Positions 8,057-15,507 are shown, numbered from the stretch's first letter. The stretch: 23,938 nt of DNA from RGDT01 sp964630925 (GCA_964630925.1 CAZVZK010000154.1:1-23938), one strand, 5' to 3'. Translations and numbers: made by a program. Notes: generated from the letters alone by a model not told the origin.

Positions 8057-8721
8057 GGCAGGGCGAAGGGGCGGATGGAGAAGCCGGCCCGCTCCAGCGC
8101 CTCGCGCAGCGCCCGCACGAACGCCAGCGCCTCCGTGTTGTCGCCGTGGACGCACAGCGTCTCCACGCCGCGCGTCTCGATCAGCCGCTTCGCCTGCTCG
8201 ACGGCCTCCGCCGGGGATTCGACGAATGCGCCCGGCTGATCCCGTGGGACTAGGGAGCCGTCGTCACGATAACGGCGGTCGGCGAAGCCCTCGGCGATGA
8301 AGCGCACCCCGGCGGCCCCGCATTCGGCCTCCAGCGCGGACGCGGGGAGGCCCATCAGCGGCAGCCCCAGCCCCGTCAGCGCCCGCGCCAGCGCGGCGTC
8401 GCGGCAGGCCATGTTGTAGAGGGCGCCGTGGGCCTTGACGTACCGGGCGCCCGGCACCGCGGGCAACTGCGCGGCGCACATCGCCCGCGCCTCCTGGGGC
8501 GTGACGGGGAGCTCGCGGCGGCCGAAATGCTCGCGGTCGGCGAAGCCGGGGTGCGCCCCGACCTGCACGCCGTGCCGTGCCGCCAGATCGAGCGCCGCGC
8601 GGATGCTCGCCGCGTCACCGGCGTGCGCGCCGCAGGAGACGTTGGCGGACGTGATGAGCGGCATCAGCTCCGCGTCGAACGGGGAGCCCTCGCCCAGGTC
8701 GCAGTTGAGGTCGATGAACAT
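8053..8721 (-). CDS. pxpA: 5-oxoprolinase subunit A (LamB/YcsF family)
   Basis: A 222-residue cytoplasmic protein with the full LamB/YcsF signature set: DLNCDLGEG at the N-terminus, ANVSCGAHAGD, VGAHPGFADREHFGRR, YVKAHGALYN, EGFADRRYRDDGSLVPR and LCVHGDN. It is slightly shorter than the typical ~245-residue members. In the known pathway PxpA works with PxpB and PxpC to hydrolyse 5-oxoproline, a damage product of glutamine and glutamate, back to glutamate with ATP. It starts 7 bp after the mogA stop, and its stop overlaps the pxpC start by four bases. The order pxpA-pxpC with no pxpB is unusual. Confidence 0.92.
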   Translation of the reverse strand: MFIDLNCDLGEGSPFDAELMPLITSANVSCGAHAGDAASIRAALDLAARHGVQVGAHPGFADREHFGRRELPVTPQEARAMCAAQLPAVPGARYVKAHGALYNMACRDAALARALTGLGLPLMGLPASALEAECGAAGVRFIAEGFADRRYRDDGSLVPRDQPGAFVESPAEAVEQAKRLIETRGVETLCVHGDNTEALAFVRALREALERAGFSIRPFALP

Positions 8722-8728
8722 GGCGTCA

Positions 8729-9253
8729 TCACGCCCCCCTGGGGCGGAACGCCTTCACCACGTCCTCGTCCGTCGTGAGGTACGGCCCGCCGATCAGATC
8801 GACGCAGTACGGCACCGCCGGCATCACCGCCAGCAGGCACTCGCGGATCGCCGCCGGCTTTCCGGGGAGGTTGATGATGAGCGAGCTGCCGCGGATGCCC
8901 GCCGTCTGGCGCGAGAGGATCGCCGTCGGCACGGAGCGGAGCGACACGGCCCGCATCAGCTCGCCGAAGCCAGGCATCATCTTCTCGCAGACGGCCTCGG
9001 TGGCCTCGGGCGTCACGTCGCGCGGGGCGGGCCCGGTGCCGCCCGTCGTCACCACGAGGCAGCACTGGCCGCACAGCTCGATCAGCGAACGCTCGATGAG
9101 GGGACGCTCGTCGGGGATCACGCGCGCCTCCGGCTCCCACGCGCAGGTGAGGGCCTCGCGCAGGAAGTCGATGATGGCGGGACCGCCCCTGTCCTCGTAC
9201 TCGCCGCGGCTGGCGCGGTCGGAGACGGTCAGGACGCCGATGCGGATGGTCAT
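8729..9253 (-). CDS. mogA: molybdopterin adenylyltransferase (MogA/MoaB family)
   Basis: A 174-residue protein of the MogA/MoaB family, which adenylates molybdopterin before molybdate insertion in molybdenum cofactor synthesis. It begins IRIGVLTVSDRASRGEYEDRGG; the substrate-binding loop TTGGTG (69-74) is followed by PRDVTPEAT with its conserved Asp, and LPGKPAA lies near residue 129. The family also has B-type members of less certain activity, so MogA against MoaB is not settled. The ATG at 9253 overlaps the stop of the upstream HEAT lipoprotein gene (ATGA) and pxpA starts 7 bp after its stop, so it sits in the middle of an operon. No other molybdenum-cofactor gene is in the window. Confidence 0.9.
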   Translation of the reverse strand: MTIRIGVLTVSDRASRGEYEDRGGPAIIDFLREALTCAWEPEARVIPDERPLIERSLIELCGQCCLVVTTGGTGPAPRDVTPEATEAVCEKMMPGFGELMRAVSLRSVPTAILSRQTAGIRGSSLIINLPGKPAAIRECLLAVMPAVPYCVDLIGGPYLTTDEDVVKAFRPRGA

Positions 9254-9780
9254 GGCGTGCCCTGACGCGAGGCCGTGCGTGGGCCGATCTTGGCCAGTGC
9301 GGCCGAGGCGGCGTTGCGGACGTCCTCGTCGATGTCGCGCGTCGCCAGCGCCAGAGCGGGTGATGCCGCCTCGGCGCCCGGCCCGATGCGCCCCAGCGCC
9401 TGCGCCGCCGTTCGGCGGAGGTCGAGGTCCTTCTCGGTGAGGAGGGCGGCCAGGGCGTCCGTCGCCGTCGAGGCCGCCGGGCCGATGCTCCCGAGGGCGT
9501 CGGCGGCGGCGTGGCGCACGTTGAGGCTATCGTCCTTGAGCCGCTTCACCAGCTCGGCGACGGCGGGCGCGGCCTCCTCGCCGAGCTGCGACAGGGACAC
9601 GGCGGACGCGAGGCGCACCTCGTGGTCCGGGTCCGTCAGGCCCCCGACCAGCACCGACAGCGGCGGCAGCTCGGGCCGGGATGATTTGTAGCCCTCCGGG
9701 TCGGGGACGCTGGCACGCCAGCACCCGGTCAGGGCGGTGAGCCCGCACATGGCAAGGATCGCGAATCGCCGGCAGAGCAT
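9250..9780 (-). CDS. HEAT-repeat lipoprotein
   Basis: A 176-residue predicted lipoprotein. The ATG at 9780 gives a short signal peptide ending in the lipobox LTGC (Cys near residue 20), after which comes a short linker (PDPEGYKSSRPELPP). The rest is about three and a half HEAT/PBS-lyase-like repeats of roughly 36 residues. Recurrent signatures are DxxxxVRxAAxxALxxIG(P/E)xAxxAxPAL, for example LNVRHAAADALGSIGPAA and LDLRRTAAQALGRIGPGA. These repeats usually act as protein-binding scaffolds. The gene opens the operon with mogA and overlaps it by four bases. An upstream extension of the frame (to 9831) would put extra residues before the signal peptide and is rejected. The binding partner is unknown. 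Confidence 0.85.
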   Translation of the reverse strand: MLCRRFAILAMCGLTALTGCWRASVPDPEGYKSSRPELPPLSVLVGGLTDPDHEVRLASAVSLSQLGEEAAPAVAELVKRLKDDSLNVRHAAADALGSIGPAASTATDALAALLTEKDLDLRRTAAQALGRIGPGAEAASPALALATRDIDEDVRNAASAALAKIGPRTASRQGTP

Positions 9781-9802
9781 GAGGCGGCCCTCCACTCCCC
9801 CG

Positions 9803-9833
9803 ATTGTACGCACGACGCCCCCCGGCGACACAA
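9803..9833 (-). promoter_or_regulatory. candidate promoter of the HEAT-mogA-pxpAC operon
   Basis: On the minus strand a -10 box TACAAT (9808 to 9803) is preceded by TTGTGT (9833 to 9828) with a 19-base spacer, longer than ideal. The box lies about 23 bases before the lipoprotein ATG at 9780 and would start the five-gene transcript. Confidence 0.45.
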
Positions 9834-9888
9834 GCCGGCGGGGCGGGGCGGCCCGGATTTCGCCGCGCGGCCCGTCCGCACGGCCCGC

Positions 9889-11421
9889 TCAATCCTTCGA
9901 CCCGTCCGGCGCGACGGCCTCCAGCGCCCTCGCCGCCTCGGCCTTCAGGTCGGGGTCGTCCGACTTCGCCGCCTTGCGCAGCGCCGCCGCCGCCGCCTTG
10001 GCGGTGCGTCCCATGCGCCCCAGCGCCCGCGCCGCGTAGATGCGCACGTCCGCCGCCTCGTCCTCGAGGCGCGCGATGATCTTGTCGATGGCCGGGGCGG
10101 CGTCGTCGCCGATGGAGCCCAGGGCCACGAGCGCCAGGATGCGCAGCTGCGTCTCCTTCTCCGCGAGCTTCCTCGTCAGCCCCGGCACGGCGGCCTTGCC
10201 GATGCGCATCAGGGCGATGGTCGCCGTCTTGCGGCTCTCCTCGCCCTTGTCCTCCATCATGACCAGGAGGTCATCCACCGCCGCGTCGGCCGCCGGGCCG
10301 ATGGCGCCCAGCGACTGCGCCGCCGCCTGGCGCATGTCCTCGCTCTTGTCCTTGAGGGCGGCGCGCAGCGGGCCGACCGCCGACGGGTCGCCCACGGGCC
10401 CCAAGGAGTGCGTCGCCGCCAGGGCCACCTTGGCGTCGCGGTCGCCCATCGCCTTCAGGAGGCCGCCCACCGCCTTGCCCGCCTTCTTGCCCATCACGCC
10501 CAGGCCGACCGCCGCCCCGTGGCGGACCCCGGCGTCCTTGTCGGTCAGCCCCTCGAGCAGGGCCGGCACCGCCAGCTCGCCGATGCCGCCCAGCGCCACC
10601 GACGCGGAAGACCGCACCTCGTCGTCGGTATCGCGCAGCAGGGCGGCGAGCTGGGCGGAGATCGCCGCCGCCTCCGGCCCCATCTCGCGGGCGGCCAGGG
10701 CCGCGTGGTAGCGCACGTCGGCGTTCTTGTCGGCGAGGGCGGCTGTCAGCGCGGGCAGGGCCGGCTTGCCGAGTTTGCCCAGGGCGTAGGCGACGAAGCG
10801 GCACACGTCGGGGTCGTCGTCCTCGCGCAGGCACTTCGACAGCGCCTCCAGCACGTCGCCAGACTTCGGGCCGATCTTGCTGAGCGTCTCGGCGACGGCC
10901 CGCCGCACGCGGAAGCTGTCGCTCTTGAGCGCCTTGGCCAGGGCCGGCCCGGCGGCGGCCCCGTCGGGGCCGAGGAGGCGGAGGGTCACGGCGGCCCAGC
11001 TCCGCACCGACGGCTTCTCGCTCTCCAGCAGCTCCGACACCGGGCCGGCGGCCTCCTTGCCCATGCGTCCCAGCGACGCCGCCGCCTGACGCGACAGGAT
11101 CGGGTGCCCCTCGCCGAGCGCCTTGGCGATGACCGGGATGGCCGAGCGCCCCGTCGTGCCCATGCGGCCCAGCGCCCCGATGGCGTGGAAGCGGACGTGC
11201 AGGTCCTCGTCGTTGGCGGCCTTGGTGAGTTTCTTGACGGCGGACGCCGACGCCGCCCCGGCCCGGTTGAGGGCGAACGCCGCCATGCGCCTCTCCTCGA
11301 GGTCCTTGCTGGAGAGGAGGTCGGACCATTCGGCGATGGTCTTGCCGTCGTACTTGCGTTCGTCCTGGGCGGAGGCCGGCAGGGCGAGGAGGAGGGAGGC
11401 GAGGATGAGCCGGCTGTGCAT
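9889..11421 (-). CDS. exported poly-HEAT-repeat protein
   Basis: A 510-residue protein made almost wholly of HEAT/PBS-lyase-like repeats, about a dozen units of 34-38 residues, each with a VRxxAAxxLGxxGxxAxxAVPxL type pattern (for example LHVRFHAIGALGRMGTTGRSAIPV, and LRILALVALGSIGDDAAPAI near the C-terminus). The ATG at 11421 gives MHSRLILASLLLALPASAQ, a signal peptide with a likely cut after ASA; GGAG lies eight bases upstream. No lipobox cysteine is seen, so it should be periplasmic and soluble. There is no catalytic domain, so a scaffold or adaptor role is likely. It is encoded just upstream of the HEAT lipoprotein gene on the same strand with a 108-bp gap, suggesting two related genes with separate promoters. 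Confidence 0.85.
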   Translation of the reverse strand: MHSRLILASLLLALPASAQDERKYDGKTIAEWSDLLSSKDLEERRMAAFALNRAGAASASAVKKLTKAANDEDLHVRFHAIGALGRMGTTGRSAIPVIAKALGEGHPILSRQAAASLGRMGKEAAGPVSELLESEKPSVRSWAAVTLRLLGPDGAAAGPALAKALKSDSFRVRRAVAETLSKIGPKSGDVLEALSKCLREDDDPDVCRFVAYALGKLGKPALPALTAALADKNADVRYHAALAAREMGPEAAAISAQLAALLRDTDDEVRSSASVALGGIGELAVPALLEGLTDKDAGVRHGAAVGLGVMGKKAGKAVGGLLKAMGDRDAKVALAATHSLGPVGDPSAVGPLRAALKDKSEDMRQAAAQSLGAIGPAADAAVDDLLVMMEDKGEESRKTATIALMRIGKAAVPGLTRKLAEKETQLRILALVALGSIGDDAAPAIDKIIARLEDEAADVRIYAARALGRMGRTAKAAAAALRKAAKSDDPDLKAEAARALEAVAPDGSKD

Positions 11422-11446
11422 GGGGTCGCTCCGGGGGTGGAGGGTC

Positions 11447-11475
11447 ATTGTCCGGCGCGGTACGATGGACGGCAA
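11447..11475 (-). promoter_or_regulatory. candidate promoter of the poly-HEAT gene
   Basis: Minus-strand TTGCCG (11475 to 11470) and GACAAT (11452 to 11447) have an ideal 17-base spacer and lie 26 bases before the ATG at 11421. A plus-strand TACGAT box at 11461-11466 for the divergent flavoenzyme gene falls inside this promoter, so the two would compete for polymerase. Confidence 0.5.
11461..11466 (+). promoter_or_regulatory. candidate -10 box of the flavoenzyme gene
   Basis: TACGAT lies 24 bases before the ATG at 11490. No good -35 is visible at 16-18 bases. The hexamer recurs before other genes in the window (TACTAT at 14312, TACGAT at 17508). Confidence 0.35.
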
Positions 11476-11489
11476 CGGAGGGCCGGCGC

Positions 11490-12614
11490 ATGGCCAGCGC
11501 GGACGTGATCGTGGTGGGCCTCGGGGCGATGGGCGCCGCCGCCGCCTGGGCGTTGGCGAAGCGGGGCATTCGCGTCCTCGGGCTGGAGCAATTCCACGTC
11601 GGCCACACGCGCGGCAGCTTGCACGGGCACTCGCGCATCATCCGGCACGCCTACTACGAGCACCCAGACTACGTGCCGCTCGTGCGCCGGTCGTGGGAGG
11701 GCTGGCTCGATCTGGAGCAGGCGATGGGGGAGCATCTCCTCACCGAGTGCCCCTGTCTCAGCATCGGGCCTGTTGGGAGCGAAATCGTCGAGGGGGTGCG
11801 GAGGAGCGCCGCCGAACACGGGCTGGAGATCGAGGATCTCCCGCCCGGCGAGGTGGTGCGCCGCTGGCCCGCCTTCCGGCTGCCGCACGATGTCGATTGC
11901 GTCGTGGAGCGGAACGCGGGGGTCCTCGCGGTGGACCGCTGCGTGACGGCGATGGCGGCGGAGGCGAAGCGTCTGGGGGCGCTGCTCCTGGAGGGCTCAC
12001 CGGTACGGGAATGGTCGGCGGGGCCGGGTGGGGCCGAGGTGCGGACGCCGTCCGGCACGCACACCGCGGCGCGGCTGATCCTGACGGCGGGGCCGTGGGC
12101 GACGACGCTCCTGCGCGGGATGCCGTTGACCGTGATGCGCCAGGTGGCGTACTGGTTCCGCGCCCCCGAGCCGTCGCTGTTCCGCCGCGACAGGTTCCCC
12201 GTCTTCATCGCCGAGACGCCGGGGGGCTATTTCTACGGCCTGCCGGGGTTGGACCCGCGCGGCGTGAAGGTCGCCCGGCACTACGGGGCGCCGGAGCTGC
12301 CCGGCCCGGACGACGTGGATCGTGCGATCACCGACGAGGACGAGGCCCCGGTGCGGGCGTTCCTGCGCGGATACCTGCCGGCGGCGGACGGGCCGCGTGG
12401 GGACGCCTCGACGTGCATCTACACGCTGACGCCGGACCGGCATTTCCTGCTCGGGCCGCACCCGGAGGCGGAGGGCGTGGCGGTGGCGGCGGGGTTCTCG
12501 GGACACGGGTTCAAGTTCGCGCCGGCCGTCGGCGAGATCCTGGCGGATCTTGTGACGGAGGGGAGGACGGCGCACCGGATCGGCCTGTTCGGGCCGGGGC
12601 GGTTCGGCCTATAA
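11490..12614 (+). CDS. monomeric sarcosine oxidase / N-methyltryptophan oxidase family FAD enzyme
   Basis: A 374-residue flavoprotein of the DAO/MSOX family, the family length. The FAD-binding motif GLGAMG is at residues 10-15, and the segment HTRGSLHGHSRIIRHAYYE (39-57) matches the conserved RGSSHGxSRxxRxAY block of MSOX/MTOX. Cys309 in STCIYTLTPDRHF lies at the position of the cysteine that binds FAD covalently in that family, followed by GFSGHGFKFAP. These enzymes oxidise N-methyl amino acids to amine, formaldehyde and peroxide; the exact substrate is not predictable. The ATG at 11490 has GGAGGG at 11477-11482. The stop is 26 bp before the selenoprotein gene, so the two probably share a transcript. 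Confidence 0.9.
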   Translation: MASADVIVVGLGAMGAAAAWALAKRGIRVLGLEQFHVGHTRGSLHGHSRIIRHAYYEHPDYVPLVRRSWEGWLDLEQAMGEHLLTECPCLSIGPVGSEIVEGVRRSAAEHGLEIEDLPPGEVVRRWPAFRLPHDVDCVVERNAGVLAVDRCVTAMAAEAKRLGALLLEGSPVREWSAGPGGAEVRTPSGTHTAARLILTAGPWATTLLRGMPLTVMRQVAYWFRAPEPSLFRRDRFPVFIAETPGGYFYGLPGLDPRGVKVARHYGAPELPGPDDVDRAITDEDEAPVRAFLRGYLPAADGPRGDASTCIYTLTPDRHFLLGPHPEAEGVAVAAGFSGHGFKFAPAVGEILADLVTEGRTAHRIGLFGPGRFGL

Positions 12615-12640
12615 AGAGCGAGGACGAGAGGGTCGAACAC

Positions 12641-12994
12641 ATGCCACGTGTCGATTGGCTGTATCACCGCAAGGGGTGAACGGGGTGCGAGAAGTCTCAG
12701 GGGTTCCTTGAGAGCATCCGCGCCGGTTCGCCCGGTGAGGTCGTGGACGCCAAGAAGGTCAAGAAGGGCCGCGACGAGGCCCTGGCACTGGCACGAGCCG
12801 CCGATACCGTCGTGGTGGCGCGCGGGAAGAAGGTGCTGACGTACGACATGAAGGCGCCGCCGACGGACGACGAGCTGGCGGCGGCGCTCCTCGGGCCGAC
12901 GGGCAACCTCAAGGCCCCGACGCTGCGCATCGGGCGGCTGCTGCTCGTCGGCTTCGGCGAGGCGGCGTACCAACAGGTCTTCGGCGCGACGTGA
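12641..12994 (+). CDS. ArsC-like thioredoxin-fold selenoprotein (in-frame TGA = Sec13)
   Basis: Read through an in-frame TGA at 12677-12679, this frame encodes 117 residues beginning MPRVDWLYHRKG-U-TGCEKSQG. The motif is UxxC (Sec13, Cys16), where ArsC/Spx-like thioredoxin-fold proteins carry CxxC or CxxS. After the TGA the frame stays open for 104 codons and reads like one ArsC-type domain: KKVKKGRDEALALARAADTV, a beta segment, DDELAAALLGPTGNLKAPTL(R) and LLVGFGEAAYQQVFG. The GPTGNLKAPTLR segment is the ArsC-family xxRxP-like block before the last strand. GAGAGGG at 12626-12632 lies eight bases before the ATG. A SECIS-like hairpin follows the TGA. I recall ArsC-family (seleno)proteins of this type in planctomycetes. 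A redox role is likely; the substrate is unknown. Conventional calling would give only a 3' fragment from 12743. No sel genes are in the window. Confidence 0.85.
12684..12719 (+). promoter_or_regulatory. bacterial SECIS-like hairpin
   Basis: Just 3' of the TGA, TCTCAGG (12695-12701) pairs with CC-T-TGAGA (12706-12713, one bulged U) around the apical loop GGTT (12702-12705). Below it GGTGC (12684-12688) pairs with GCA-T-CC (12714-12719), with GAGAAG bulged on the 5' side. There are 22 bases between the TGA and the apical loop, and the loop starts with GG. Both fit the known bacterial SECIS consensus (apical loop about 16-37 bases downstream, G in the first two loop positions). Confidence 0.7.
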
Positions 12995-12998
12995 CGTC

Positions 12999-13955
12999 TC
13001 ACGGCGTGAGCTGGGAGTGCATCGCCCAGCCCAGCGTCAGGGCCAGCGCGGCGCTCACCACGAGCGTCACGGCTCCGGGCCAGCGTGCCGTCTTGATCTG
13101 CCACCACATGAGCAGGCCGGACACACCCCAGAACAGCATCACGCCGGCCATCACGTCCACGAGGGCCGCCCAGAACCACCGTGCCGCCACCGCGTGCGGG
13201 TAGCCGTGGGCCAGGTGCAGCCGCGTCAGGAAGCGGCGTACCGACAGGCCCTCGCGCTGGTCCGCCGGCACGCCGGACACCGACCCCGCCGTGGCGTTGT
13301 ACGTCACGCGCCAGGGCACGCCGTCGGCCTCCATCGTGAAGACGAGGTCCGGCACCGAGGTCACCGTCACGGCGCCCGCCTCGTGGCCGAAGGACGCCAG
13401 CACGGCGGCCGCCGACGCCCGCACGCGTTCCGGCAGCGGGTCGGCCAGCCGGATGGCCTCGGGCGGCCGGGCGGGCTCGGCCGCCCGGCCACGCACGGGG
13501 GGCGGGCCCCCCACGGCGAAGGGGGCGGGATCGGCCTTCTTCTCCGCCGGGGCGGCGTGGATCGTGCCGCCGCCCCCGCCGATGTCGAGCAGGATGCTCA
13601 GCCGGCGCCCATCGGCGTTCGCCGTGGCGAAGGCGAAGTCGCGCGAGAACCGCGCGCCGCCGAGCAGGGCGTAGGGCCGTGCCGGCTTGCGCAGGTGGTT
13701 GAGGGCGGCGACCACCTCGGCGGCCATTTCCGCCGGGGAGGGCGGCGTCTCGAGTGGGGTGCCGGCGAGGGGCCCCCGGCCGAACGTGGCCAGCTCCTGA
13801 TCGCTGAACCAGGTCGGGTGGTTGAACAGGAGGGCGGTGACGGCGTACAGGACGGCCCACGGGAGGAGGAGGAGGCCGAGGTACAGGTGCAGGCGGCGCA
13901 CCCAGAGCATGGCCGCGCCGCGCCGGTGTCTGCCTTCCGCCTCATTGTCCTCCAT
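12999..13955 (-). CDS. PepSY-associated transmembrane protein
   Basis: A 318-residue membrane protein of the PepSY-TM type. A first helix at about 22-44 (LHLYLGLLLLPWAVLYAVTALLFNHP) is followed by a periplasmic region with a PepSY-like segment (VTVTSVPDLVFTMEADGVPWRVTYNATAGSV). The sequence FLTRLHLAHGYP then leads into a helix pair at about 258-287 and 293-313. This layout is common in PepSY proteins linked to iron uptake or ferric reduction, but no such genes are adjacent. Residues 125-170 are a Gly/Ala/Pro-rich insert. I chose the ATG at 13955 as the last start before the first helix; the frame is open further upstream to 14282, where the sequence looks non-coding. It converges on the selenoprotein gene with a 4-bp gap. 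Confidence 0.75.
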   Translation of the reverse strand: MEDNEAEGRHRRGAAMLWVRRLHLYLGLLLLPWAVLYAVTALLFNHPTWFSDQELATFGRGPLAGTPLETPPSPAEMAAEVVAALNHLRKPARPYALLGGARFSRDFAFATANADGRRLSILLDIGGGGGTIHAAPAEKKADPAPFAVGGPPPVRGRAAEPARPPEAIRLADPLPERVRASAAAVLASFGHEAGAVTVTSVPDLVFTMEADGVPWRVTYNATAGSVSGVPADQREGLSVRRFLTRLHLAHGYPHAVAARWFWAALVDVMAGVMLFWGVSGLLMWWQIKTARWPGAVTLVVSAALALTLGWAMHSQLTP

Positions 13956-14194
13956 CGTCGGCACCCCCGCGGCTCGCCGGTACGCCGCCGCCATGTCCGG
14001 TTCGCCGCCCCACACGAAGGCCCGCAGGAGTCGGGCGGCCCAGCCGCGGCACGCCGGCGGCCGGTGGGCGTCGGCGAGGTTGAGCTTATCGACCAGGTTG
14101 CCGGGGCACAGGCCCAGGGCCCTGGGGGCGGTGGGGCCGGATGGGCCGCGGGCCAGCCCAGGTGGGTCGAGGGGATGGTCCCGCCGGAGACGTT

Positions 14195-14224
14195 GGGGAA
14201 GTGGGGGGAGGTGGGGAAATCGGG
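14195..14224 (+). other. potential G-quadruplex tract
   Basis: Four G-runs (14195-14198, 14203-14208, 14213-14216, 14222-14224) are separated by loops of 4, 4 and 5 bases, which satisfies the usual quadruplex pattern. It lies in the divergent gap between the PepSY and radical SAM genes. Confidence 0.4.
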
Positions 14225-14288
14225 CGCCTGGCGCGGTCCTGCCGTAGCGGGCCTTGCCGCCACCTGAACGGATGGCCCGCAACTGAGC

Positions 14289-14317
14289 TTGTCAATCCTG
14301 GTGTACGGGCGTACTAT
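14289..14317 (+). promoter_or_regulatory. sigma70-like promoter of the radical SAM gene
   Basis: TTGTCA (14289-14294) and TACTAT (14312-14317) are separated by exactly 17 bases, 33 bases before the ATG at 14351. This is the best sigma70-type match on the plus strand in this window. Confidence 0.7.
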
Positions 14318-14350
14318 CATGCGCCAACATCACCCGCAGGATGCCTGGAC

Positions 14351-15322
14351 ATGCAGCCACCCTCTCTCGCGTTCGACGGCTTCGCCGCACCACGTCTCAT
14401 CCGGGCCGCCCGCAACGGGCCCGTGTTGCACGCCACCCCCCTGGCGCAGGCCGACGACATCCTCGGCCTGAACCTGACACGCGGTTGCGGGCACGGCTGC
14501 GCGTTCTGCTCCGTGCGGGCGGCCCCCAATTACCCTCACGACGAGACGGTCCTGTTCACCAACACCCTGGACCTGTTGCGGGACGAGCTGCAGGCGGTGA
14601 GGCCGCGGGCCGTCCACCTTTGCCCCGCCGCCGACCCCTTCCCGCCGCTGGCCCCGGTGCAGGAGATGGCCGCCGAGGCCGTGGCCCTGCTGGCGGCGCA
14701 CGGGGTCGAGGCGTGGCTGATGACGCGCGGGGAGCCGCTGCCGTCGATCCTCGACGCCATCGCGCGGCACGCGGCGACGGTGCGTTTCACGGTGGCGCTG
14801 CCGACGCTGGCGGAGACGCCGTCGCGTCTGCTGGAGGCGGGGGCGGCCACGCCGGTCCGGCGTCTGGCGCTGATCGACGCCCTGCGCGAGCGGGGCATCG
14901 CGGTGCAGGCGGCCATCGACCCGCTGGTGCCGGGGCTGACCGACACGCCGGAGGCGCTCGGCCCGCTGCTGGCGGCGCTGGCGTCGCGGGGGATCAAGAC
15001 GGTGTCGGCGGGGTACCTGTTCCTGCGCCAGGGCATCGCGGACCGGATGAAGGAGGAGCTGCCCGCCGACGTGGCGGCCCGCATCCTGGAGGAGTTCGCG
15101 CGCGGGCCGGTGCTGACGGCGCCGGGCCTGGCCGCGGCGCGTTTCCTGCCGCGGGCGCGGCGGCAGCGCGGCTACGCCATGCTGATCTCGCAGGCGTCGC
15201 GGCACGGGGTGGAGGTGAAGGTGTCGGCGCTGACCAACCCCGACTTCGCCCCGCCGCGGGCGCTGGTGCGTGGGCCGGGCCTGCGCGAGATGGCGGCGGC
15301 GCGGGTCAGCGCGGGGGGATGA
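14351..15322 (+). CDS. SplB-like radical SAM protein (COG1533 type)
   Basis: A 323-residue radical SAM enzyme. Cys46, Cys50 and Cys53 in RGCGHGCAFC form the CxxxCxxC motif that binds the 4Fe-4S cluster with SAM. The surroundings (ILGLNLTRGCGHGCAFCSVRAAPNYP, then LCPAADPFPPLAPVQ and WLMTRGE) match the family related to spore photoproduct lyase, sometimes annotated Rv2578c- or PA0069-like, whose members mostly lack known substrates. It has its own promoter just upstream and ends with an ATGA overlap with the next small gene, so the two are probably translated together. The substrate is unknown. Confidence 0.88.
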   Translation: MQPPSLAFDGFAAPRLIRAARNGPVLHATPLAQADDILGLNLTRGCGHGCAFCSVRAAPNYPHDETVLFTNTLDLLRDELQAVRPRAVHLCPAADPFPPLAPVQEMAAEAVALLAAHGVEAWLMTRGEPLPSILDAIARHAATVRFTVALPTLAETPSRLLEAGAATPVRRLALIDALRERGIAVQAAIDPLVPGLTDTPEALGPLLAALASRGIKTVSAGYLFLRQGIADRMKEELPADVAARILEEFARGPVLTAPGLAAARFLPRARRQRGYAMLISQASRHGVEVKVSALTNPDFAPPRALVRGPGLREMAAARVSAGG

Positions 15323-15507
15323 TGTCGGCGAAGGGCAGCGCGGCCCGCAGCTCCTTCTGGGTCATCACCGCGGAACGGTTGGAAGAGGAACACGGCCTCA
15401 CTCCCAGAGGCATTCGCCGGCTCTATCCCCACGCCACTGAGTACACCGACAATGACGGGAACCCGGACTGGCGAACGGAAGAGCTGGTTGATGCGGACAA
15501 GGACTGA
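15319..15507 (+). CDS. small hypothetical protein coupled to the radical SAM gene
   Basis: A 62-residue protein, not recognised. Its ATG (15319) overlaps the TGA of the radical SAM gene as ATGA, with a second in-frame ATG at 15322, a common arrangement for coupled genes. It is acidic, has no signal peptide or membrane helix, and contains AERLEEEHGLTPRGIRRLYP and EYTDNDGNPDWRTEEL. Codon use is slightly less GC-rich than in its neighbour. A small cytoplasmic partner of the radical SAM enzyme is possible, but nothing in the sequence proves expression. Confidence 0.55.
   Translation: MMSAKGSAARSSFWVITAERLEEEHGLTPRGIRRLYPHATEYTDNDGNPDWRTEELVDADKD

Larger units (their letters stand above)
13956..14350. 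other. intergenic region with promoter and G-rich tract
   Basis: No gene is supported here, although a minus-strand frame continues upstream of the PepSY gene. It holds a G-run cluster at 14195-14224 and a good plus-strand promoter at 14289-14317. Confidence 0.5.

Noticed and set aside
10408..11508. 366-codon plus-strand ORF opposite the poly-HEAT gene
   Set aside because: Arg/Gly/His-rich shadow of the HEAT repeats, no homology or start signal.
13956..14282. N-terminal extension of the PepSY gene
   Set aside because: The open frame upstream of 13955 is Pro/Arg-rich and non-hydrophobic, and the divergent promoter for the radical SAM gene lies in the same gap.
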